NCBI RefSeq assembly: GCF_024868665.1
Contig: NC_079898.1
Coordinates: forward strand, 19,402,403 to 19,466,402
Direction of reading: 5' to 3'
Source of the DNA: Triplophysa rosa
Lineage: Eukaryota; Chordata; Actinopteri; Cypriniformes; Nemacheilidae
DNA length: 64,000 nt
The notes under the pieces are model-generated. The model was not told the DNA's origin. It saw only the letters and a list, made by a program, of their open reading frames with translations, and searched no databases. Shown in pieces: positions 12,838-26,100 of this stretch. The translations under genes were made by a program, and so were the position numbers. Position 1 is the stretch's first letter. Every line of letters begins with the position of its first letter.

Positions 12838-15161
12838 ATGGTGGTGGTTATGATGCTCGCTTATATTGCGGCTGGTTTAGGGCTATCCGTGCTGATCTTA
12901 AGGCTGTTGTCTGCTCGTATCAGGTAAGTAATTAAAGGGAATTGTTTTAAAGACTGTCAATTTCAGGGCTGTGCATGCATACATACATTCGTTTGGTGAA
13001 ACACAAATTATAATACAGAAGCGCGCTATGCAGAAGGGACTGAAACATAATGTGAGAGACAGAAATATCGATGAACGTAGCGTTGCAGCCACTAAAGCGC
13101 ACAGCCCAATGAGACGTGTATTAAAATCATGTTAATTTAGCAAAATTGTTGACCTTGCTGAACTCAGCCCTTTAATATTTCACCTAAAACATCCAAATCA
13201 ATATTATTTCTCGAGTTTTCAATGCTCTCGCATCATGATCATGTTGATGAAGGTTGTCCCGCGACGGACGCGCCTCCACTTGACATGATCTGCTCTGTGG
13301 ACTGACCAATGAAATGTCGGTGTAGGCGGGGTTGCCCCGCCTCACCGCGTAGTAGAGCTGCGTCATTGGCTCCAGTAGATTGATGTGTGTTTTTCTTTTT
13401 TGCGTGGGTCGGATCTCTTGACAGCTTTAGGTGTTGGATGAATGCATAATCATTTGTTAAAACTGTCATTTTTATGATCAAAAGCTACATCCTAAAGTCA
13501 TTTAGAAAGCGTCATATAAAATTCTGATTTGGCACAGAATACAGATTTTTTAGTACATTGTTAATTCACTTTTCTATTCAGCTTTTCCAGCTATTCACTA
13601 TTTCCATTCAATTTTCTCATTTCCATGTTTGTGTAGAAAATATGCAGCAGGAGCAGTTTGTCGATCCACAGTACGGTTAGACGGAAAGGTTGTGTTGATC
13701 ACAGGTGCAAACACGGGAATTGGGAAGGAAACAGCTGTTGATTTGGCTTCCCGTGGTATGTCCAACTCTAAAACACTCTTTCTAAATACCTTTTATCTAA
13801 AGGAATGCCTACTTTCATTATATACTATAAAAGGGTTTACTTATGGGGGATTTTCAATACAAAATGACATTTCTGTCTTTTCTACTAAAGTGCTAATAAA
13901 CCTTTCTTAACACAGCGAACCTCTGAATTTGTGTTGGGCAGCTGATGTTACAGTTAACGTGTGTTCAACAGGTGCACGTGTGATCCTGGCATGCCGTGAT
14001 GTAGAGAAAGGTGAAGAGGCGGCGATAGAGATCCGTACACGAGTGGGTGGTGCTCAGGTGGAGGTGAGAGAGCTGGACTTGGCCGACACCTGCTCCATCC
14101 GAGCCTTTGCTCAGAGATTTCTACGTGGTACTTCCTTATAAGTGATTATACTCACAATGAAAGATAAAAAATGATTTACTAGGACATGTTGTAAACAAGT
14201 TCCTCAAATCAAGACCAAATATTTGGTATTTAAGTGAAAAGGTTTTTTTTATTCAGATGTTGATCACCTGCATATCCTCATCAATAATGCCGGTGTCATG
14301 ATGTGTCCTTATATGAAAACTGTTGATGGCTTTGAGATGCAGATTGGGGTTAACCATCTGGGTGAGTCTGAGCCATTGTTCTGTTTGTGTGATTTCGTCC
14401 AATTTGCCAACCTCAGAAAGCATTTGTTATTGGTTAGTGAATGATCAATTAATTTTATGTCTGTTCCGTTAAAAAACACCTTTGAACCTCCTCTCCTTTC
14501 TTTCAGGTCACTTCCTGTTAACAAATCTTCTCATTGGTCTAATAAAGCGCAGTGCACCAGCTCGAATTGTGGTCGTTTCCTCACTGGCTCACAATTTTGG
14601 CTGGATTCGATTTCATGACCTGCACAGTCAGGGCAGCTACAACAGCGGCCTTGCGTACTGCCAGAGCAAGTTGGCTAATGTGCTTTTCACACGTGAACTT
14701 GCACGCAGGCTCCGTGGTGAGGAACCTTACAGAAAAATAACATTCTGAAATAATGAGCTTAATTTTTTTTTAATTCTCTTTTTTAGGGTCAAATGTGACT
14801 GTGAATTCTGTGCATCCGGGGACAGTGCAGTCAAAACTGGTGCGACATTCTACCTTCATGTCGCTGCTGTTTGCTCTCTTTCCCATGTTCTTGAAGACAC
14901 CAAAGGAAGGAGCTCAGACGTCCATCTATTGCGCCGCCGTAGAGGAACTCCAGTCTATCTCAGGCCAACATTTCAGGTACTGCATACATCATATAGTTCT
15001 AGATTTTTTTTACTGGTAATGGCATATTTTAAACCCCCTTCCTCTTTCTGTTATTCAGTGATTGTGCTCCTGCATTTGTGGCCCCTCAGGGAAGAAGTGA
15101 AGAGACGGCACGTAAACTATGGGATGTAAGCTGTGAATTATTAGGCATTGAGTGGGACTGA
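12838..15161 (+). CDS. rdh12: Retinol dehydrogenase 12-type short-chain dehydrogenase
   Basis: An NADP(H)-dependent all-trans/cis retinal reductase of the SDR family, membrane-bound in the endoplasmic reticulum, with a photoreceptor role in vertebrates. Exons: 12838-12923, 13637-13755, 13972-14127, 14257-14361, 14507-14716, 14787-14976 and 15059-15161. They sum to 969 nt, a protein of 322 aa. The N-terminal hydrophobic anchor is residues 2-24. The cofactor motif TGANTGIG is at 51-58, NNAG at 130-133, the catalytic serine at 180/181 in VVSSLAH, and the YCQSK active site at Tyr206/Lys210. The C-terminus [13 protein letters not shown] resembles RDH12 more than RDH11. The start at 12838 gives the usual short anchor and a good Kozak context (G at -3 and +4). 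The in-frame ATG at 12703 would add 45 unusual residues. Confidence 0.93.
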
Positions 15162-17148
15162 GTCTTTCTTTTGACTTGTTTTTCTTTCAATACAAGTCAT
15201 TCCACCTCTTTCAGAGATATGTTCAGTATTCAGGTGACTAATCTTTTTGGTTTTGTTTAAAACACTTGTGTACCATTTCTCCAGTATATGATTTCAACAA
15301 CATTTTTTTTCCATTATGCTTTTGTGACAAGTATGAATTGTTCTGTAATTCAGACATAGTACAGATGTTACCTTTTTAAACTGTTTTTTTTATTATTTAA
15401 AGCACTTCTTTAATTCTGTATTCTTGCACAAAGCTACATAATAAGTATTTTATACTGTGACATGCTTTTAAATACTGTGGTACATTCATGCCATAAAAAA
15501 ATATTTAAATATATACACTGGAAAAAAGCATTTTACTTTTCCTTTATTTGCGTGAAATACAAATATACATCTAAGAGTTTGTTTGTGCGTAATAATAACA
15601 CATAGTTTTTTGGTACTAGAATCAGGACATTTATTTTTCAAACAGGTATATAAAAACATTAGCTTAGTCAAATTATAGTAACAGACAATGATAATTATTT
15701 TAATTAGACTAAATAAGTTATTTTTAAACCCTATTTTCTTTATATAAATATATTTAGTTACTTTAACTGATTTAAGAAATATCTCTAATGGGTTTAAGAG
15801 ATATGTACATATATTCATAGGCTCTTTGGCAACAGTCTGAAAGAAACGCATTCTGTAATCAGTGAAGCTGTTTCTTCATTTCAGAAAGTCCTGCAAAGCT
15901 GTAACAGTTTCATCATTTTCACATGTGCATAGGCCTGGGTAAACACAGAAATTGTTCAATCGTGTTTTCCCGTTCTCTTGAGAACAACAGATGAAATTCC
16001 TTGACAAATATCTAAAATAGAAGGAATCCTCCCTTTTCATCCTTTGATTTTCTGAACACAACACCATATACACATGCACACACATTTATGGATTCCACAA
16101 TATGATAAAATGAATCACAAGAGGATCACAGAAAATCCCATTAGTACACATAGAAACTCGCATAAAAACACAACTTGCATTCAGAAACTGTGCACAATTT
16201 TAGAGTATGAATTACTAAAGCAAAGAATAGATAAGGTAAACAGACATTGATACAGTATTTTCCAAAATGCCATGTCATACGTAGAATCCCTTACTTAAGT
16301 TGTAACTGTTCATTTATAGTTGAGCAATAGTTGAGATATTGTTTATGTTTGTTCAGAGTCTAGGGAAATCCAAGGCCTAGCCTATCATAATGCTTATAAA
16401 TCACATGTTCCCTTTTAACAGTATTATTCTCATATCTCAGATACAATCTCTCATTGAGGACCAAACAAAAACACAGGGTCACAGTGATTCACAGAATTTT
16501 AACTTAATTTCACGGCAGACACAGACCACCTTTGCCATCACAGGACCGTGTTCCATCAGGATGAGATTTAAACACTGGTTAGTCCTTACAACAAACGAGA
16601 AAAATCCCTTTTACTGAGATAAGTAAACAATCCCATTTATAATACTGAAGATGAGACATATGAACTCTGTGTTTATCAGAGAATCATTAGTGCTATCTTT
16701 AAAGGGCTAGTTCACCCAAAAATGAAAATTCTGTCATCTTTTACTCCCCTCAGGTTATTCCAATTCGGTCAAAATTTCGTTATTCTGTTAATCACAAAAA
16801 GGAAGATATTTAGAAGAATGTCAGTAACCATGGGGATGAGATCTGTTTGGTTATTGACGTTCTTCCAAATATCTTCATTTGTGTTCAGCAGAACAAGGAA
16901 ACTTATACAGGTTTGGAACAATCTGAGGGTGAGAAAATGATGACTGAATTTTCATTTTTGGGTGAACTATCCCTTTAAAAAATGCCATCAACAGCTTCAA
17001 GAGGAAAGTGTCGTTTTTGGGGGGGATGAATTGGTCCCAACCTGACAATATTACACTAGTGTTACATTAGTGATTCATTTCCTACCAGAGCACACCTGGA
17101 TGCTTCAGTGACCAATCATAGTCTGTAATGATATGTTGGTAGTGGTTA
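15162..17148. other. rdh12-zfyve26 convergent spacer
   Basis: Contains both 3' UTRs. It is AT-rich and carries no gene-like exon. A fold-back MITE lies at 16698-16979. On the minus strand possible zfyve26 AATAAA signals read as tttatt around 15543 and 15628; none can be chosen from sequence alone. Confidence 0.6.
16698..16979. mobile_element. Fold-back MITE, 'TTCACCCAAAAATGAAAATT' family
   Basis: It begins TTTAAAGGGCTAGTTCACCC and ends GGGTGAACTATCCCTTTAAA. The two halves are largely complementary, so the element can fold into one long hairpin. It is similar to Angel-type fish MITEs, from memory. Related copies are at 27639-27960, 34297-34584, 56838-58188 (interrupted), 58973-59307 and about 62212-62392. 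Confidence 0.85.
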
Positions 17149-20100
17149 TCAGTTATTGCCATGTCGTTGCCGTGATGATCGTTCTTGATGCTCTGAGAGC
17201 CACTGGCGACAGATGTCCTGCATGACAGAGTCGCCTGAGCTCTCAGCCGCTCGCATCACATCCTGTACTAGTGGAGCCGCCTTCACTAGCTCAAGCTTCA
17301 CAGCCAGAAGATATGCTGCCCGCAGTTTATTGCACTGAAGATATGCCTTTATCTACAAAGAGAGGAAGAGAATGGCTTAGAAAGTGTGCGAGAAAGATTC
17401 AAACTAAAAATACGATTGAAAGAATATATATTTTTGTAAAGAAACCAATATTAAGTTCACCTTGTTTTCTGCACTCTTAGACTCCAGAATCAGGGCCTCT
17501 AGATCTTTAGCCTAAGCAGAGAGAGGAAAATTTCATCAGATAAGGCAACAAATATACAAATGATTTTATGCACATCTTTCAACTCCACAACGGTGATCTC
17601 AAAACTGTCCTTATAAGAGGTCAGGAATACCATGTACCGATTTTTACAACGGAATGTATAAACACATTCTGAACACACGTCTGTAGTTTTGACATAGTGA
17701 CACAGAACAAGAGTTGTGTTAACTACACAGTGTAACAAATTTTTGTTTCGCCCGACCTTTTTATAGTTCTTGTACAATTATGTGGTGCTTATTATTGTGG
17801 GAATATTTATTTTCATGTAGCATCATTGTTTTAGTGTATATTTAGCTCAAGTAAATTTTGAGCTTATATCATTAATTACGATATATCAGTATATTGCAAA
17901 TAAACAAAAACTGTAAAAAGTTTCACATATTTCAAAAATTATTTTCCAATTGTCACTTTCAGAAAATTCTAGAAATTTCTGTAGCACAGGGAAGGTGGGA
18001 TGAAGTGATGATGAGTGACTATGTCTGGAACTTGGTTCGTGAGGACAGTATTAGCCATAAAAGACCAAAACGATCAAATGTACACTTCTGAAGTTTCGGA
18101 CGACTCATTTTTAGTAACTGTTATGTTAAACTGTTGTTTTGAGCACAGTGTTATACCAGTACCTTGTCATTTCTGCATATGAATAATAATATCGAAATGT
18201 ATAAATGTGTGAAAATCCGTTGAGTACCATCGATGGTAAAATGTCATTGCGATGTCATTCATTTCAATGGTAGCCTAGCGACATCCAGAGACACGAGCGA
18301 CATTGACCATTGGCGACAGGAGGTGGACATGTCTTGCGACTCGACTCGTTCGGGAGCGACTACCAATAGGAGTACAGCAGCGGAGCTCACGTCAGCTGTC
18401 TTTTGCCTGTTACTGCAGGTTTTGTTTATAAATGTTTCTAGGACAACCAAAGCTAGGAACGACCTCGTAGCGCGAGACAGGCGACACACAGCGACACAGT
18501 CGCTGGCGGTCTGAAGGCAGCTTAAGTCATGGCACGACAGTCTGACCGGAAGTCCGAAGTGGGGACTCACATCAGCAGGATTCTTATCAGCCACAGAGAC
18601 ACAACTGAGCACAATGGCATCACAGTCATGTTTAGAGGCTGTGCCGGACTCCCCTACACACTTCAGCAGCTGCCGCACAGACGAGTACTGACGCTGACGG
18701 ATCAAGCGCTGTCCAACCCGTATGTACACCGCCAGTGCCTCCAGCTGGAAGTCCTGCATTACAAGGGAAAAAAGAATCAAGGGTCATACGTGAACAAAAC
18801 AAGGACTAATTCTGTACTGACCAAGTCGTAACAACTTACCTGTATTACCCTATATGCAATGCCAAAACCTTCTTCAATATTCTTCCCTCCCAGCATCACC
18901 TGGCCAAAGTGCAGACAGACGTTACAGTGAGATCTGATTGTTGTTTGTTGAGTTTGATTTTAGTTTGTTTAGTTTTGACATGATGCATAAACATGCTGCT
19001 GAAAAACATCTGGAATGTTGCATCAGTATGATCAACGCCAAGGTCGCGGGTTCGATCCCAGGGGATTGCACATACTTAGAAACAAATGTATAGGATAATG
19101 CAATGTAAGTCGCTAAAAGCGTCTGCCAAATGCATAAATGTAATGTAAATGTAATGCTGTCAGTGGCATGCATGCCTCTTTCCCCACATAATATGCATTA
19201 CAACACATTTCTCAGTGTTGCACAAAAAAAAATCTGACATCAAACAAATGTGTGGATGCAATCAGGGAAATACTTACAGTTAAACACTACACGTTATTAC
19301 AAAATAATAAATGACACAAACAAAATAAAACACGCAAAAGAGCAGAAATGTATTACTCAATATTAAAATTAAAAAATATATTTTTATGAACAAACATTAA
19401 AAATGCAACTTAAACATGTTGAGTGAGATTTGGATGGGAATCAAGGAAAACAGAGACGAGCATGTTCTCCTGGTTTACCTTGCAGGCCACATCCACCTTC
19501 ATGGGGCTGTTTCCAAAAAGTGTGGGCGGAGCACTGTTCCCTGAGGGGGTGGGGTCTACCCCTGTTTTTGAAGGAGAGGAGCTTTCACATCGATGCAGGA
19601 AGCGTGTCACCTCCAACTGCAGCTCGACTGTGTGTATATGTCTGCAACAAACCATCACAGGAGCTTAAAATGCTTCAAAAAGTTTTAGCACTGCCAACAA
19701 AATAGCTTAATTAATAAAATGCATTTAAAAAACATTCAATTCCATTCAAATGAATTTGACAAGAGTGAATCTTACACTTCAGAGTTTCAACAGTACCTGG
19801 AGACATCAGTAGAGCTCATTTTCTTTCTGAACGAAGAGCTGTGTGATTTCCTTCTGCTCTGCTGTTCTTGCAGATAAGTTCTCAGGTGCTCCTTTGCTCG
19901 GATCAGCCAGCGCTGCTGTTCGCCTAGCTGCAGGTACGACTGAGCGCCATTGGAAAAGAATCGTATGCATGTCATAGCGGCACGAACGTGATCCTACAGA
20001 GACAGAAAATGCAGCGGTTACTACAATGTTCACAAAACGTTGCATCGGGCAGTGAGTCCGTATAGGTTGAGTACCATCATGAACTGCTGGAGCTGGTACA

Positions 20101-23100
20101 GAGAGTGGTAGTGTCCTCTGCGCTGGAGTAACTGACAGGCAGAGAGAAGGTAACGACCCCAGGTCTCCAACGTTGGGTCTAAAGTCTCTAACAGACCCTG
20201 CAAAGCCCCTAAACGCCCACGTTCAAGACAGGGCTGAAACACGCCCTCCAGAAACACCTCCTCTGAACACTCCTGGAAACAGAAAGCTTTAGTTTACATG
20301 TTGCTTTGTTTAACACAGTACAGAGTAAATATACTTCTAAATAAATTCAGATCGCATTATAGTAGAAAAGGGGCAGAACCTTGTTTTGTATGTGGGTGAG
20401 CGCATCCCTCAGGCAATCGTGGCGCAGGTAAAAGCTGATGAGGCTCAGGTGTGTCCCATAGGTGTGCAGATAAGATAGACATTCCTGATAGTAGCCGGAG
20501 CGCTGAACCCTGCTCTCTGCACCATCCAGAGGAGCAGAATCAGAGAGAGCACCTTCCAGCTCCCGCAGAGAGGCCAGAATGTCCTCCTCCACAGTCTATG
20601 ATAAACAAAATACACACACACACAGTGAGTTTAGAAATATCAAGTATGGAAGGAGAAGGATTTCAGTCAAATCAAGTTTGTGTCTTGGCAAAAATCCATC
20701 ACTTTCTTGGGTTTTATGTGCTGTGCATAATATATAAGTGCTTAGTATATAAAATTTATACTCGTTTTTTTCCCTTAGCTTTCTTTTTTCTTCTTGTTTT
20801 AAAAGTGTTTCTGTGAAGCAGGGTTGTTCTCTTCCAAGCAAAGATATAACTTCTGGGACACAAACCCAGCATCTTGAGTCACTGTGCTATAAAACCAAAG
20901 TGGGTGAATAAACCTTCACCACACAAGAGAGCTTTAAAAAGCCAACTCATTGAAAATTCCAAATGCAGAAAAGCATCTGAAAATGTCAACAAATAAATCC
21001 ACAGTTAACACTGGACAAGAGTGCCAGCATTAGGAAAAAGTGGTGCCCTGGGGTGCCCATTAGGTTTTTTAAACAGACACACTGCCCGTAAAGTCTGTAT
21101 ACAAGAAAACATGAATATTAAAGGTGCATTGTGTGATATTTAGGAGGATCTATTGACAGAACTGCAATATATATATATATAACTATGTCTTCAGAGGTGT
21201 ATAAAGACCTTACATAATGAAGCGTTATGTTTTTTATTAACTTAGAATGAGCTATTTCTATCTATATCTATCAACGCGGGTCCTGTTACATGGAATTCGT
21301 CATGTTTCTACAGTAGCCCTAAACGGACAAACTGCTCTACAGAGCGCGTTTCGTAATGTTATCTCCTTCGGCAAAGAGGCAAAAATGTGACTGCATCTTT
21401 GTCCTGTGTCAGCCACCATAGTGCTTTGAAAGGGAGGGTGAGCGGTGGAGTCAGTTCCTGGGTCGCAATTCGCAACATCACTGCTAGATGCCGCTAAAAT
21501 CTCCACATTGCTCCTTTAAGTTACTGTCCATCCATGGTAACTTACTAAAGCGTAGTGCGTTCCCTAAGTAAATAGATTACCGTGCTCAGAGTGGGTTTGA
21601 CTGCAGACTCCAGGTGCTGAACGATCTCCTGTAGAAGCCTCGCTCCATGGTTTAGCTGGTTCCAATCTACTGGTGCCTTAAGACACCGAGCAAACTTCTC
21701 CCTGGCGCTTTTCAGATTTCCAGCCTTCAGAGACGCCATTCCCCATGCCTGCCAGACTCCACTTGGGTCCAGTCCACTCTTAGTAGACACCTGAGAACAT
21801 AATAACATATCTCAAAATCAATAAGTAAGGCAAGTGGTTTGGGCAGATTAGTTGAGATGTATCCCAATAAAAGCTTTTAAAAAGGAGTCTACTCTCACCT
21901 CTACGGCCAACTGATAGTATTCAGCTTCAAGCAGCTGGTTGCGCAGACGCGTTACTGCAGCAGTTTCCTGAATATCGTCCAGAGATGGAATGTACTTGTA
22001 GTTTGCACTGACTAAGATCTTTAACACATCAACCTTACTGACATAGCTGTGAATAGAAAAAAAGTGAAAAATCTACTCATCACCGTTTCTTGGTTTAGAA
22101 CAGACATTTCATACATGACTGTTAATATAGGTTCATCTCACCTGTCGCAAAGTGCTGGTTCTTGGGTGCATCCAGCGTTAACAAACATGAGTTTGGCACT
22201 AAACAGAAGTTGACGCATCACATCTGTCAGTAGACGGGCATCCACCTCGGGATTGGTTAGTTTGTGGGAGAGTGAGTGGCAGTGGCCAATCAGCTGCTGC
22301 CCACAGGCCGCGTGATCGCTGTGTAGTGTCAATATAGCGACACAGAGGGATGCACTGGGCGCCTTTAACATTAGAAGAGAATGTGACATGAGAAAAAAAA
22401 ACAGATTTCAGCCAAAAAACAATCACTGTCTGTCATTAAAAAACTGCCCCGATGTGAGTAATTTAAGTAAGATTTAATATTACTGTTAGTGTGACAGATG
22501 AGAACCAAACCTGTTCATAATAGAACTCGCATTTCAGCTGCTGGTTTTCAGATGGGTTTGGACTCAGACGGTACTGCTTCCGAGGAACCTCGGGTAGACT
22601 TAAAACACCACTCAGGACTCCATCAACTGATGCTGGGCTACCAGATACTAAGAAAAGTCGTTTATAATCATCCAGTTAAAAGCACAAGCAATTTTCTTGG
22701 CACACAAACAGAAGAAATTCATTTAAAAACCTAATTTGAATAAGAAAGAACATGGAACATAAACTACAGTCAAAATATACAGTCACCTAAACTACAGCCA
22801 TATGTGTTTGTTAAACATGTTCATTTAAACAGTTGTGTTATGTTTTGTAAACGGTCAGTGTATCTTCTAGCATTCAAATTGGTTTTTACTACTTTAGCAA
22901 ATCCCTTTAAGTAGAAGAGGATGTCTAAATATTTTTGGACAAGCAATATACATACTGGAAAATCCAAAGACACATACCTTCGCCATGCTCAAGCTCCTCG
23001 TCTGAGCTGCAACAAAAAACAAAACAAAACAAGTACATTTTAGAAAGCAAAGTACAGCTAAAACGTGACATGCTTAAATACAGTGTGCTTATATCTTACT

Positions 23101-26100
23101 CCGAGTGGAAGAAGTTATAGCACTGGTCACAAACTCTGACGGGCTCCTCCGAACCTTCTATTACCATCTTCTTGCTTGAACAGGAATGACACACCAGCCT
23201 TCCACATCGCCTGCAGTGGTGCCGTCTGTTAAACTGACATCAGAGAATATACAAGTTAAGGCTCTTAAATTCTTAAATTATGATAGCAGTTTATTCATAA
23301 TCCTTTCTCACCATGGTGAACCTCTCTCTCTGGCAGACCATACAGATGTGCTGTTTGTGGTCCGGGATCCAGTCCTTGCGGTCAGGAGTTTTCTCTGGAG
23401 GGGTGAAGGGGGTCGTCAGCTGGCGGATCTTCTTCGCACTGGGCCGTCTCTCACTGGAGGGCGTGTGCATGGGAGTGCTTCCTGAAAAACCCACTTAAAA
23501 CATGATTTCTATACTAATGAGGCCATATAGCCAACAGTTTAAACACTGCTACATTGTAAACAGTTTTGAGCTTTAATTAAAAACATGATTTTGTGCCTAA
23601 ATGTGTTTCATGCAAATTGAGCTGTGGTTGAGAGAGTGTGGCGCATACCTGATGATGGAGGAGGGGTGTGGCTTGGGGAGGGGGAACAACTCTCTTGTGC
23701 TGGACACTGCAGAAATGCATCCTGGAGACTAATGACTGAGTCTGAGACAGAAGGAAGAGAGGGAGATATATAACGGAAAAGTGTACTGTGTAATATAATC
23801 ATCTTAAAGTTTCTTTGAGAACACATAAGCAGAGTTTACAGAAGTGTGAATATAGTAATCTGACTAACACTAGCATTTCTGTCACTCGACGCAAAAGAAC
23901 CAATAGAATTCAATGACATCAAACCTGATTCATCTTTATCTGGCCTACTAAACTACTCATAGAGAAAGTTATGCGAATTTTGGAATAACACCATTTTTGA
24001 GGGATCTAGATCTTGGGGATAATGGCCCGGCGGGACTGAACTCACCAGACCGTGACCACTCTCTAGGTGCATAAGGAAAATCAAGAGCCTTCCGTGCATA
24101 ATCTGCCAGTACTGTGTCTATGTGTTGGTTGGTGATGCCAGCGTCCTGAGCAGGCAGAAGGTTTCGCAGAGTGCTAACAGCAACAGAGGCCCAGTCCACC
24201 TTCAGATTCATCAGCAACTGCTCCAGCATGAGAAGCGGATCAGACAGCAGGGAAAAATAATCCTGACGGGACGCTTCCGGTAGAGTCAGCAACACCTGTG
24301 ACAGGTACACACAAGGCCAATTCTTTTATAAGCGCTTTGATAGATGAACCAGAGTCTTATTTGTAACAAGGGATGCAGTTACTCTGGAGCCGAGGTGCAG
24401 GGCGTTAATGTGGCGTCTCCGCGCCGGGGTCATCTGACTCTGGAAGTGTAGGGTGAGGTAATCAGACAGGAAATGGCAGGCAGCCAATCCAGGCCTTCGA
24501 TCCAGAGCCTTCTCGCTGACCTCCAGAGCCACTGAACCAGACAGAGCCTCCAGGAGCTGGGGGACAGATATGGCTGGATAGTCAAAGGTCACGTTCAACC
24601 CACAAATACATCCCCAATACTTGATTTGGTTTGTTGGCGTCATCATACAAACTCTTCTAAACACCTGGAAAGCATCTGCCGTGTGGCCCTGTTCTAGCAG
24701 GTGTAGTAGATGTTCAGTCTGGAGCTGCAGGCGAGACTGATCCAAGGCCGTGTACAGCTGCACCCACTGAGCACACAACTCAAATTCCTGAAAAAAACAA
24801 ACACAAATCCATTGCTCATAATACTGTCCTTACATTAATTCAAAAAGCTATTGATGCAACAACCGTTACTGCTTTGAGAAAAGCCCATGTTGTGTAACTA
24901 CTGTTTGTTTAGGTATAAATAAATGTGGTAGATTAACTTCAGGTTAGGCGTAGACAGTATTATCAATATCATTTTAGGTAACAGTTAAAATGATCAGTAC
25001 ATCAATTCTATAATACTGGAACAAGTTGAAACAGCGACTCATCATCATAAACATTAGTTGGTTTGTTTTTTATGAACTCACCCTGGCATCTAACAACACA
25101 GTGAACACAGATTCAGGATTCTTCACAGACTCCCCCCTCATCTCCTGCCACGTCTCCCACGGCAACGGTGGCTGCAAACTCAGCATCTGCCATGACAATG
25201 CAGAACAATTACAAAGTGATCATTCGACGTCTAAAATGTGCCAATTAGTTTATTTGAATTAGTCACGCTGCTACTGAATGTGATCTAGAAAAAAAAGAGG
25301 CAAAACTGACCCGTTGGTACATGTCCAGTTCCTGTTTCCTCTGCTGAAGCTGCTCTCTGAGTGGATCCTGAGTGCTCTGGTCACTGAGACAGAACTGGAG
25401 CAATTCTAAACACAGATCTAAATTCCAGCGATCCAATCCCTGCAGAACCACACGGCCACGCAGCTCCGAGTCCCTTACACGAAACAACTGCATGACACCA
25501 TTGCTGCCTATACAGAAAGAGACATAGAGATATAAAGATGAATTGAATGTTATCAGACTCCGGAGGAAAAAGTATGATATACATTTGCATCTTACAGCAA
25601 CAAATCATGTGCAGTATGTGCTATTTGCTCAGCCTGATCTTAGATCCATTTGTGTTGTATAAGGAATTCAGAACAATACTATTTACTGTACAATACTGAC
25701 TGACCATCCCAGCTCCATCCAAGGCAATTCCATCACCACCCAAGAAAAAGGCAACCATCTGACCGGCCCAGCTCAGACAATTCCATCCCCAACCGAGAGC
25801 AAAGACGGACTACTTGTCACATTAATGCTAAATTTACAATACTTGGTATTTAATGCTAAACTTACATCACATGACAGCAGTTTGAAGTTATAGCTGCACT
25901 CAGTGACTTTGATTGGAGGTTGCTGGGTGGGTGTTTGTAGGGGGTGGGAGGGCTTGTTGGTTGTGGTTCGGGGCGTTTCATTTGTTGGGACTGTGTGGGT
26001 CTGGTCTGGTTGGTCTTGTTTTGTGGTCGATGTCAGACAACAGAGGAATAAAGTTAATTATGCCATTACTATTTTTCCCTGGTTGTTCCTCTGTTGTCTG

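Noticed and set aside
18259..18780. 173-codon minus-strand frame
   Set aside because: The part above 18571 is the real zfyve26 exon; the rest is read-through past its GTGAGT donor into a repeat-rich intron.
19042..19060. Possible tRNA gene because of a good B box
   Set aside because: No acceptor stem or intact A box, and a typical SINE tail follows.
24326..24382. Frame continuing past zfyve26 exon 23 ([15 protein letters not shown])
   Set aside because: A GTAACT donor at 24382 fits the family sequence GSR-VLLTLPE; the extension has no homologous counterpart.
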